Under the pieces are notes generated by a model. That model was not told where the DNA came from, did not search any database, and saw only the letters and a list, made by a program, of their open reading frames with translations. From IMG/VR virus record IMGVR_UViG_3300027861_000175, positions 1 to 26,136 of that record: a stretch of DNA of 26,136 nt, one strand, 5' to 3'. Positions 13,989 through 21,373 of the stretch are shown one piece after another. The translations under genes and the position numbers were made by a program. Position 1 is the stretch's first letter; each line of letters begins with the position of its first letter. This DNA is from a virus.

Positions 13989-15677
13989 ATGGCTGATGAT
14001 TATTCACGGATTAACAGGGGGGTAGCACCTCTCGATACTCCGCACACAATAGACGCGCCAACACAGGCGCAACCTTGGGGAACTGATAACTTTGAAGTCC
14101 CTAACGTAAACCAACGAGGGAGAACGCCAGCGTCACCAGACATAGGCGACCTTCAACGAAGATACGACTTCGGAAACACCTACACAAAGCTCAGTTTCCA
14201 ACGAGACCCCTTCCAACACCTCCTCTTAGCAGGAAAGAAGAAGAAGTTTGTCTCAGATAGCAAATTTGAATATGCTATTAAAAGAGCAACTAACACCTAC
14301 AAGAGATATGGCTATGTTGCTGGTCTTGATGTAGATGCTTCTGCAGCGCATGCAGACGTAACTCTAACGAGTACTCAAGCCGCTTGGAATGATGCTGCTT
14401 ATGCTCATCTGCTTTCTAATGCAGGTGGTTTTAGTGATGCATTTGATGATGCTCAATTAAGTACAGTTGCTGATAGCAACTTTAGTGTTCTTATGATGGG
14501 TGACTACAAGATTAGTGGTAACCTTTCAAACAAAGTTGATACAACTGGAGCTAAGACATTCACTCTAGGAGAATCACTAACTAAGCCTAATTGGTTCTTA
14601 CCGAATCAAATTATCAGAATCCCAGTTGGAACTTCTGCTAAAGTGGTAAAAGACTACGTTATGGCTCGGATTATTAGTACTTCTGATTGTGTTGTTAATA
14701 ATAATGCAACCCCAGCTGTTCAAATTGCTCAAGGCACAATGCTTTATTGCAAAGTGATTAAAGCTGTTGCTGCTTCTGCTAATCAATATGTTACATCATT
14801 GAGTAGTAACACAGCTCTACTTGACGTTTCTCATGGAACAGGGGCAGACTCTATTGCTGAGAAACTAGAACCAAAGCGTACATACATTGCTGGTTCAGCG
14901 TACCACGAATTAAGTGGATATGGTGAAACTTGGAAGTCTCAACCATTCTCAACCGATTATGGTTATACTCAGATTTTCAAGAACACAGCTATGATGAGTG
15001 GACGTGCTATGGCTACTGCTCTAAAATTCGGGGAAAATCCTTGGAAGAATGAGTGGGCTGAAAAAATGGCTGAAATCAATTGGGATATTGCCCAAGCTGG
15101 TTACTTTGGTGAGCAACACATCGATACTGATGGAATTACTTACACAGAAGGTCTTGTGAATTTCGTCCTTAATAATGGAAGCATTTTTGACCTCACTACA
15201 TCCACAAAGACAGTTGATTCTTTTATGGATGATTTGAGCGCATTAAATGACCCTCGTTTTGCGATTGCCCAAAAAACATCACCAGTATACTATTGTAATA
15301 CTCAGGTGTGGAATTGGTTAGCTAAACTTGGTGGCTTCATGAAGAATAATGCTGAAATTAGTCCTAACTACTCCATGCAGTTTAGTGGTCGTGGAAAAAT
15401 GGCTGGTGTAAGCTATCGTCAATTTGATGTTGATGGCTCTTCAATCCGTGTTGTTCGTGACATTCACCTAGATGGAACTAATGTGAAAATGATTGCTGCT
15501 AATATGCAAGCTTGTCACACAGTTGCTCTTAAAGCGAATGGAATTAACCGTGACATGGCAGTGTATCCAGGTGTTAAAACAATCAAAAACTCTGGTGAAG
15601 ATTATAGGGTTGATTTAATTCAAGCTGATGTTGGCTTTGAATTTACAGCTCCTGAGACTCACGCAGTTTGGTTGTAG
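13989..15677 (+). CDS. major capsid protein
   Basis: 562 residues. Position after portal and scaffold, high-quality AGGTAAGGAG ribosome binding site and overall layout support the shell protein. An N-terminal arm of ~75 residues is followed by FQHLLLAGKKKKFVSDSKFEYAIKRA (E-loop-like), a Ser/Ala/Thr-rich inserted domain (~110-290), and a C-terminal half with YHELSGYGETWKSQPF, ENPWKNEWAEKMAEINWDIAQ and a C-terminal beta/alpha part (SIRVVRDIHLDG ... FTAPETHAVWL) compatible with an HK97-type fold like those of P22/SU10-like phages. I cannot assign a precise family. The first ~80 codons have about 52% GC against about 39% later in the gene. Confidence 0.8.
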   Translation: MADDYSRINRGVAPLDTPHTIDAPTQAQPWGTDNFEVPNVNQRGRTPASPDIGDLQRRYDFGNTYTKLSFQRDPFQHLLLAGKKKKFVSDSKFEYAIKRATNTYKRYGYVAGLDVDASAAHADVTLTSTQAAWNDAAYAHLLSNAGGFSDAFDDAQLSTVADSNFSVLMMGDYKISGNLSNKVDTTGAKTFTLGESLTKPNWFLPNQIIRIPVGTSAKVVKDYVMARIISTSDCVVNNNATPAVQIAQGTMLYCKVIKAVAASANQYVTSLSSNTALLDVSHGTGADSIAEKLEPKRTYIAGSAYHELSGYGETWKSQPFSTDYGYTQIFKNTAMMSGRAMATALKFGENPWKNEWAEKMAEINWDIAQAGYFGEQHIDTDGITYTEGLVNFVLNNGSIFDLTTSTKTVDSFMDDLSALNDPRFAIAQKTSPVYYCNTQVWNWLAKLGGFMKNNAEISPNYSMQFSGRGKMAGVSYRQFDVDGSSIRVVRDIHLDGTNVKMIAANMQACHTVALKANGINRDMAVYPGVKTIKNSGEDYRVDLIQADVGFEFTAPETHAVWL

Positions 15678-15686
15678 GAGTTTATC

Positions 15687-15914
15687 ATGGCTGATAAATA
15701 CTGGCTCGCAAAGAATCCTAATGGCGAAGTAACTGACGCTCAGGTTCAGGCTCTTAAATCTTTATCCACAGCGGATTTAGATGCATTGGATGATTTATCT
15801 ATTCCAATGGCAGCTGAGGCTGATTTAGCAGGAGGTGCAGCGGCTTCTGCTATTGTAACAAAAGTTAATGCCCTTCTCGCTAAGTTGAGAACCGCTGGAT
15901 TACTAGCAGAGTAA
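15687..15914 (+). CDS. small head-associated protein (head fibre-like), 75 aa
   Basis: MADKYWLAKNPNGEVTDAQVQALKS..., Ala/Leu-rich, with the C-terminal helix VTKVNALLAKLRTAGLLAE. This tail is close to the C-terminal pattern (N-x-LLxKLRxAGL) seen in small phage head fibre or decoration proteins such as the phi29-type head-fibre family; the similarity is from memory and weak. It lies 9 nt after the capsid gene and is followed by a strong terminator, so it is probably made in high amounts with the capsid protein. Confidence 0.65.
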   Translation: MADKYWLAKNPNGEVTDAQVQALKSLSTADLDALDDLSIPMAAEADLAGGAAASAIVTKVNALLAKLRTAGLLAE

Positions 15915-15922
15915 ACAAAATT

Positions 15923-15953
15923 GCCTCCTCGGGAAACTGGGGAGGCATTTTTT
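15923..15953 (+). terminator. strong terminator with GAAA tetraloop, end of head operon
   Basis: GCCTCCTCGG-GAAA-CTGGGGAGGC: ten base pairs (two G-U) closed by a GNRA tetraloop, followed by ATTTTTT. It lies between the small head protein gene and the connector gene; since the downstream genes start 12 nt after the T-run, expression of the tail genes must come through partial readthrough or antitermination. Confidence 0.9.
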
Positions 15954-15964
15954 AAGGGATTCTT

Positions 15965-16252
15965 ATGACACTAAAACAAATGGTAGAAATGGTGCAACAG
16001 CATCATCCAAAGATTGGGGAAACCCAAATAAAGATTTGGCTTAATCAAGCCCAAAAAGAAATTTCAGACAGAACTAATTATGGGGTGACAGAAACGTCTT
16101 CCTTTAGTACTGTATCTGGAACAAAATATTATGATATAAGTAGTCCTACTGGCGTAACTTTGAATGAAGATATTGTGTCTTTTACTAAGGTTAGTTACGA
16201 TGGAGAAGAGATACAATTCCTTAGAAACCCAGAACACATAGAAGGTTACTAA
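15965..16252 (+). CDS. head-tail adaptor, N-terminal part (95 aa)
   Basis: MTLKQMVEMVQQHHPKIGETQIKIWLNQAQKEISDRTN... matches the N-terminal helical pair of the short connector/adaptor proteins of podovirus-like marine phages (order: two helices with HHPxxGETxIxxWLNxAQ, then beta strands ending in VSYDGEEIQFLRNPE). In the relatives I recall, the chain continues into a 'YYWW' segment and a C-terminal helix, giving about 200 residues; here it stops at residue 95 and the rest is encoded by the next ORF. The adaptor ring binds beneath the portal. TAATG overlap with the following gene. Confidence 0.7.
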   Translation: MTLKQMVEMVQQHHPKIGETQIKIWLNQAQKEISDRTNYGVTETSSFSTVSGTKYYDISSPTGVTLNEDIVSFTKVSYDGEEIQFLRNPEHIEGY

Positions 16253-16641
16253 TGGCTAGTGCAACTAACGCTATAAAATACTGGTGGCTAAAGGGTGAAA
16301 AAATTGGTATTGGCTATTTATCAACTGATACTAATGAAAATGATTCCCTAACAGCAGTAGATGAAATAAAGGCAATAAGTGTTGTTTATGATGAAGAGCT
16401 TCCAGATTTGTCGGCACTTACAGACTCTCCTTCTATTCCTTCAAGATTTCATGAGGCTATTGTGGCTAAAGCTATACAAAAGGGATTTGAGATTAATCCA
16501 GACCCCAATTTTTTACAAGTAGCCCAATATTGGAAATTAGAATTTGAATTAGGGCTTAAAAGAATACAAGAATTTAAAAATAAAGCGTACACGAAGGTCG
16601 TTAGAATTATAAAGACTAATCGCCCTTATGCAATTAAATAA
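16252..16641 (+). CDS. head-tail adaptor, C-terminal part (129 aa)
   Basis: MASATNAIKYWWLKGEKIGIGYLSTDTN... looks like the continuation of the adaptor family: a YWW strand, the segment IKAISVVYDEELPDLSAL, then PSIPSRFHEAIVAKAIQKGFEINPD and a helical C-terminus with basic residues that could clamp the portal. The ATG overlaps the previous stop by one base, with no independent Shine-Dalgarno. In-frame sequence is open back to a TAG at 16222, so a single-base change anywhere in about 25 nt would fuse it to the preceding ORF. Confidence 0.7.
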   Translation: MASATNAIKYWWLKGEKIGIGYLSTDTNENDSLTAVDEIKAISVVYDEELPDLSALTDSPSIPSRFHEAIVAKAIQKGFEINPDPNFLQVAQYWKLEFELGLKRIQEFKNKAYTKVVRIIKTNRPYAIK

Positions 16642-16652
16642 AAGGAAATATT

Positions 16653-16892
16653 ATGGCAAAAGGAATACAGGACTTTACAGCGCAAGAAAGCGTAGCCCCA
16701 TACATTAAGGCAGTACAAGTAGTCGCTGATACAGAATATGCCCCGTGCAGAGCAGTTTTTTCTAAAACTGGGGCAGCTCACGTCTTAACTGTAAATGATG
16801 TACCTATTACATTTACTACTATGCAAGCAGGTGTGATATATCCAATAAGTGCTACTAAATGCACAAGCGTTAATGTAATTTTTCTCTATTAG
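16653..16892 (+). CDS. small structural protein, 79 aa
   Basis: MAKGIQDFTAQESVAPYIKAVQVVADTEY..., mostly beta strands with little charge and a C-terminal strand VNVIFLY. AAAAGGAAATATT precedes the ATG. Composition fits a decoration or plug-type virion protein between adaptor and coiled-coil protein; no family recognised. Confidence 0.6.
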   Translation: MAKGIQDFTAQESVAPYIKAVQVVADTEYAPCRAVFSKTGAAHVLTVNDVPITFTTMQAGVIYPISATKCTSVNVIFLY

Positions 16893-16897
16893 GGTTT

Positions 16898-19891
16898 ATG
16901 CCAAATTCAAGTGTAAAGGCTAAAGTTGAAGCTCTTATAGGAGAGATAGGCTCGAATGATACTACTATTGTATCAGAATGGGCTTCGGATACTGCTAGAG
17001 AAGTAATAAATATACTTCCAGAAGATATGCTTTGGAGTGTATCTACCGAACTTACTGATGATGGAACTGGTACAGATGTCAGTACATCTAAATTTTTATA
17101 TGCACATAAAGATGGATACGAGGCAATAGAAATTTCTCCATCAATGAAGGGAAGAGCCTCTGACGTTGGTTCGATATATAAAGCTACAGACACTAGTTCT
17201 GTTTATTATAGGGAAGGTGGAAGTGTTACAATACTTCCTACTGGTGGAAAGATTGCTGTGGTTTCATTCCCAAATATTCTGTATGATGATTCAGATGTAA
17301 CGGGAGTCCCAGACGATGTAAAGCATTTAGTAATTATGGGGACAGCAGTTAAGGGGAGACTTAATCAATTAAATGATTTAAGGGTGGCTATAAAAGATAT
17401 AAGTAATCCAGACTATGTAATTCCAACTATGACATTTGACGCAAGTCCAAATATTGCTGATTTAGTTATTTCGGCTAATGTCCCATCTTTAACTTTGTCA
17501 GCTGCTCCTTCAATAACTCCATTGAGTATTGTCGCTAGTCCTCCTACTGCACCAGCGTCCCCAGTCTTTACATATGTAGATGTTAATGATTCTGCTACAA
17601 TTGCAGCAACTACTATTACGGAGCCTTCTCAATCATCATCTTATGTGAGTCCAACTATGACAATGGAGAGTGCCCCTATTATATCTTCGTTAAGTACGAC
17701 ATCCGTTCGTCCAACACCTCCTTCTTTGAGTGATAATTCAGTAACCTTTAATTTTAGTTCTCCTACTTATGTTAAGCCGACTTTCGATACAATTAATTTC
17801 CCAACTCTTAATTGGGATAATTTGAGTTCTCCTATAGAACCTTCTCTGGCAGTAACTTCGGTCGGGGCATTAGGGACAAATGCTCCTTCGTATTCTGCCC
17901 CAGTTATAGCCATTGGGACGTTCCCTTCATTAAATTGGGACGTTGGTGCCTTACCAGTTTGTCCTTATTATAATTGGGATACCATAGATGAGGTGTTGTC
18001 TAGTATGGTGATACCTAGTAATATTGTATTGCCATCTTTATCGATTGATGTTGCCCCTATCTTAACATGGGATATGCCATCCTTACCAATTACTCCAACT
18101 ATTTCGGAAAAAGTTGTTGCTGATTTTAGTGCTAGTTATCCTAATTTTTTACCACCTGTTATGGATACACCAAATTGGTCTGACACTAATACTTGGATAA
18201 GCACAGAAGAAGATAATGAAATGCTTGCTGCTAGGGTTCAGGAAATACAGGCTAAAATCGCAGAGTATAGTGCTAGATTACAAGAGTCTCAAGGTGCATT
18301 TAATAAAGACAATGCTATTTTCCAAGCAATTGTTCAGGAAAAAATACAAGAAGCTCAATTAGCAGACGCTACTGTTGCTAAGACAATCCAATTATATCAA
18401 AATGATATTTCAAAATACACTGCTAAGGTTAATGCTGTCATTCAAGAAAACCAATCTCAATTACAAGTTTGGCAAATTGAGTGGAGTACTAAATTGCAAA
18501 AATACCAAGCAGATTTAGGTGTTGTCGTAAGTAAGTATCAAGCTGAAATTGCTGGGGAGAACCAAGTAAGTCAGTCTAAAATCGCAGTAAGAGCTAATCA
18601 ATTACAGGAAGATAGTACGAAAAATACTATGTCTATTCAGACTTTTCAAGCTAAGGTAGCTTTATTCCAGGCTGATGTGGCATCTGTTACTCAAGTCAAT
18701 CAAGGAAGAATTGCTGCTTGGCAGCAAGAGACAGCATTTAAAGTGCAGGTATATAGTAGTGACATACAAAATGCGCTTAATTCATTTAATAAAGAGAAAG
18801 AAGAATATCAGGCTTCTTTACAAATTGCTATTCAAAATGCTCAATTAGAATCCAAGGGAAGCGCTGAAGAATTACAAAAACATTCGATTGAAGTCCAAAA
18901 ATATTCAGCAGAAGTAAATTCAAAAACATCCTTAAATCAAGGCGAAATTGCAGCTTGGCAACAAGAGTCATCATTGGGTATCCAGAAATATCAAGCGAAT
19001 ATTCAAAATGAGTTAAATAAATTCAATCAAGAGAACTCTGCATTCCAAGCGGATTTACAAGTTAGTATACAAAATGCTCAATTAAGTTCAACTGATGATT
19101 CCCAGGCTATCCAAAAATACTCAAGTGAATTACAGGCTTATCAAGCAGATATGAATACAGAGATACAAGAGTATACCCAAAATTTTCAGAAAGACTTTCA
19201 ATTATGGCAAGCTGAGAGGCAAACAGACCTTCAGAAATACACAACTGATATACAAAATAGTTTAAATAGTTTTAATTCTTCTAATGTAGAATTTCAAGCG
19301 TCAGTACAATACGCTATGGAAAATGCGAGAATGAAACAAGAGAGAATTGTATCTGAATTGCAAGGACAGCAAGACGCAGCAAAGCAAAATTCATTACAAA
19401 AGCTACAAAGGGAAGTCCAGCAATATACTAATGATTTAGGTAAATATGGCTCAGAGGTTCAAGATTACCAAGCTAGGGTGTCTACGGAAATTCAAGAATG
19501 GACTACTAATAACCTCCAACATAGCCTAGCCAAATGGAATACAGAAAGGTCAACGGAAATACAAAAGTATTCTACTGATTTAGAAAAGTTTAAAGCAGAG
19601 TCTCAAAATGAGCAACAGGTTTACGCTATAAATGAGATACAGAAGGAAATCCAATTATATTCATCTGACCAAGCGAATAAACTTGGTAAATTCCAAAGCG
19701 ACATACAAAATTCAACACAACGATTCCAATCAGAATTTGGGGTCTATACTAAAAAGACAGATAGCGAATTTCAAAAACATCAGACAATGATGCAGGAATT
19801 ACAATTATTACAACAACAGTATCAACAGGGACTACAAATGTTTATACAATCATATACAGCCCCAAAAGGAGTAGAAGAAAATGGCAAGTAG
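16898..19891 (+). CDS. very large virion protein: N-terminal adaptor-like domain, Pro/Ser-rich beta repeats, long Gln-rich coiled coil
   Basis: 997 residues. Residues 1-165 are a small alpha/beta domain (TAREVINILPEDMLWSVS...; VPDDVKHLVIMGTAVKGRLNQ) similar in style to tail-adaptor proteins. Residues ~170-430 are Pro/Ser/Thr-rich with recurring short PxLNWD-type motifs (NFPTLNWD, TFPSLNWD, PYYNWD, PILTWD). Residues ~435-990 are one nearly continuous helical, Gln-rich stretch with recurring blocks containing IQNxLNxFN and IQNAQL, spaced 79 and 83 codons apart. Similar proteins occur in marine phage genomes as unnamed structural proteins. In this short-tailed context it could be an ejected internal protein, a tail needle or a rod; I cannot decide. 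The end overlaps the next gene by 11 nt. Confidence 0.75.
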   Translation: MPNSSVKAKVEALIGEIGSNDTTIVSEWASDTAREVINILPEDMLWSVSTELTDDGTGTDVSTSKFLYAHKDGYEAIEISPSMKGRASDVGSIYKATDTSSVYYREGGSVTILPTGGKIAVVSFPNILYDDSDVTGVPDDVKHLVIMGTAVKGRLNQLNDLRVAIKDISNPDYVIPTMTFDASPNIADLVISANVPSLTLSAAPSITPLSIVASPPTAPASPVFTYVDVNDSATIAATTITEPSQSSSYVSPTMTMESAPIISSLSTTSVRPTPPSLSDNSVTFNFSSPTYVKPTFDTINFPTLNWDNLSSPIEPSLAVTSVGALGTNAPSYSAPVIAIGTFPSLNWDVGALPVCPYYNWDTIDEVLSSMVIPSNIVLPSLSIDVAPILTWDMPSLPITPTISEKVVADFSASYPNFLPPVMDTPNWSDTNTWISTEEDNEMLAARVQEIQAKIAEYSARLQESQGAFNKDNAIFQAIVQEKIQEAQLADATVAKTIQLYQNDISKYTAKVNAVIQENQSQLQVWQIEWSTKLQKYQADLGVVVSKYQAEIAGENQVSQSKIAVRANQLQEDSTKNTMSIQTFQAKVALFQADVASVTQVNQGRIAAWQQETAFKVQVYSSDIQNALNSFNKEKEEYQASLQIAIQNAQLESKGSAEELQKHSIEVQKYSAEVNSKTSLNQGEIAAWQQESSLGIQKYQANIQNELNKFNQENSAFQADLQVSIQNAQLSSTDDSQAIQKYSSELQAYQADMNTEIQEYTQNFQKDFQLWQAERQTDLQKYTTDIQNSLNSFNSSNVEFQASVQYAMENARMKQERIVSELQGQQDAAKQNSLQKLQREVQQYTNDLGKYGSEVQDYQARVSTEIQEWTTNNLQHSLAKWNTERSTEIQKYSTDLEKFKAESQNEQQVYAINEIQKEIQLYSSDQANKLGKFQSDIQNSTQRFQSEFGVYTKKTDSEFQKHQTMMQELQLLQQQYQQGLQMFIQSYTAPKGVEENGK
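18750..19480 (+). repeat. degenerate ~80-codon repeats in the coiled-coil region
   Basis: The block beginning with IQNxLNxFN occurs at 18764, 19001 and 19250 (spacing 237 and 249 nt), each followed about 12 residues later by FQA or YQA and an IQNAQL-like or MENARM segment. DNA identity is moderate, so these are old protein-level repeats rather than recent tandem duplications. Confidence 0.7.
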
Positions 19892-20324
19892 AATAGAGTT
19901 CGCAGTAAGTGCGACACCAATTGTTAGTGTAGCTGCTGGAGAAAATGTAGCCGTAGACACAATAGCGGCAGACGTAGGAAAAAGTCTAGGAGGAAGCGGG
20001 AGTCAAGTTGCTGTGTGGGGAAGTACGGAAGGATATGTTGCTGGTGACCCCGTTCATAAAATAGCAACAAGCAATGCTGCTGAGCTAGATACACTAGCAA
20101 GCATAAAGTTTCTCTTTATTAAGCATAGTGGATTTGAGGATGATGCAAAAACAACTGCTAATACAACATCTTTAGTAAGCGTTTCTCTTGGGGCAAGTGC
20201 AGTTTTTGCGGTTCTTTCTTCTGGTGATGCAATAGTCTTACCATTCGCAACGGCTACAAGTCCAGATGTACGAGTTAAGACAGATACTGGAAGCGTAGCA
20301 GTGGAATATATGGCTACAGTTTAA
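19881..20324 (+). CDS. beta-rich virion protein, 147 aa
   Basis: MASRIEFAVSATPIVSVAAGENVAVD..., predicted all-beta, Ala/Val/Ser-rich, with a fairly regular strand pattern (FLFIKHSGFEDDAKT, LVSVSLGASAVFAVLSSGDAIVLPF). AAAAGGAGTAGAAGAA precedes the ATG inside the upstream gene. Such proteins in this position are usually minor tail or fibre-attachment components; no family recognised. The stop overlaps the next start (TAATG). Confidence 0.65.
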   Translation: MASRIEFAVSATPIVSVAAGENVAVDTIAADVGKSLGGSGSQVAVWGSTEGYVAGDPVHKIATSNAAELDTLASIKFLFIKHSGFEDDAKTTANTTSLVSVSLGASAVFAVLSSGDAIVLPFATATSPDVRVKTDTGSVAVEYMATV

Positions 20325-20671
20325 TGGCTGCTGGTGTCTATAACATAAGTATTGAGAAGGGCATCCATTATGATGTGACCTTTACTCTAAAGGACTCTGA
20401 TGGGGTCGCTATAAATGTTACTAATTTTACATTTAAAGCAGAGGTAAGGAGAAGGGCTGAGACTGACTTAATAAAAGCCTTTACTATTACTACAACGAAT
20501 GCTGCTGGGGGCATAATCGCTTTAGAAATGACTGGGGCGAATACACTTGCTCTTCCAGTAGGTAAGCTTGTATGGGATTTAGTCGCTAAAGATAGCTCTA
20601 ATAAAATAAGAAGGTATTTAACTGGAGACGTTACTGTGACAGAATCTGTTTCAGATACGGTATTTGCATAA
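20324..20671 (+). CDS. Ig-like/BppU-N-type beta domain protein, 115 aa
   Basis: MAAGVYNISIEKGIHYDVTFTLKDSDGVAINVTNFTFKAEVR... This matches the layout of the small beta-sandwich proteins of marine phages resembling the N-terminal domain of baseplate upper proteins: YxxxIExG start, 'DSDGxxINxT' loop, then IALEMTGANTLALPVGKLVWDLV and a C-terminal strand with RRYLTGDVTVTE. Likely a fibre or baseplate attachment protein. TAATG overlaps at both ends show tight coupling. Confidence 0.7.
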   Translation: MAAGVYNISIEKGIHYDVTFTLKDSDGVAINVTNFTFKAEVRRRAETDLIKAFTITTTNAAGGIIALEMTGANTLALPVGKLVWDLVAKDSSNKIRRYLTGDVTVTESVSDTVFA

Positions 20672-21159
20672 TGGCTGATGTAACTGTAACTCCACCAGAC
20701 ACTATAAGCGTAACAGTATCTGAGTCAACTAACGCTGACCAGATTTTATTTACTTCTACTAATGATGGGCTATCAAGTGAGACTAATTTATCATCTGCTG
20801 TTAATGAATTAGCCTCTAGATTTTTTCAACTATCTTCAGCCCCAACGGGTGCTAATATAAATGAAGGAGATTTATGGTACGATTTAACTGTATCTAAATT
20901 AAAAGTATATGATGGTAGTGGTTGGGATAATGTTGGGGGAGAAACATCTGCAGGCACAAATGATACTAATGGTTGGTTAGAATTTGCTAGTCCTACTACA
21001 TATACATCTGGTGCATTATTCAAATTAAAGAATAATACTAGTACTGTATTTAAAGTAAATTACGATGGTGCTTTACAATTAAATACTATATCAAATAAAG
21101 GTACTGCCGTCACAGGAAGATTTGTATTCGATGGTACAAGTATGTACATAGGAGTTTAA
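20671..21159 (+). CDS. tail fibre-like protein, 162 aa
   Basis: MADVTVTPPDTISVTVSESTNADQI..., with a segment (LSSAVNELASRFFQLSSAPTGANINEGDLWYDLTVSKLKVYDGSGW) that occurs in many tail fibres ('GDLWYD...LxVYDGSxW') and a C-terminal beta part with FKVNYDGALQL. Probably a short fibre, or the stub of one, attached near the adaptor. The first of the fibre series; a 22-nt gap with AGGGGTAATA leads to the next small gene. Confidence 0.75.
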   Translation: MADVTVTPPDTISVTVSESTNADQILFTSTNDGLSSETNLSSAVNELASRFFQLSSAPTGANINEGDLWYDLTVSKLKVYDGSGWDNVGGETSAGTNDTNGWLEFASPTTYTSGALFKLKNNTSTVFKVNYDGALQLNTISNKGTAVTGRFVFDGTSMYIGV

Positions 21160-21181
21160 TTATGGAAATTAGGGGTAATAA

Positions 21182-21373
21182 ATGTCAAATATGTTTAAAA
21201 GTGACGATAAGGGAAGACGACAACTCAACTTTAACGCAAAGGAGATAGGGTTTCTCATCAGGATGATAGAAGAAATGGCAATCTCAGGTAAAGTGCTTGA
21301 ACTCGCTTATCAAACGAAAGTTAAGCTTCAGGCAAAACTAAATGAAATAGCTAATAACGAAATGGAGTTTTAA
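21182..21373 (+). CDS. small helical protein A, partner of fibre 1 (63 aa)
   Basis: MSNMFKSDDKGRRQLNFNAKEIGFLIRMIEEMAISGK..., all-helical, preceded by AGGGGTAATAA. It directly abuts the fibre gene at 21374. A similar but shorter protein at 22790-22951 precedes the second fibre gene, with the same spacing of L-x(2)N, EI/AI, I-E, S/F-x-G and K-L residues, so the two appear to be paralogues. Possible roles: fibre chaperone or trimerisation helper, or virion-linked helix. The function is unknown. Confidence 0.7.
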   Translation: MSNMFKSDDKGRRQLNFNAKEIGFLIRMIEEMAISGKVLELAYQTKVKLQAKLNEIANNEMEF

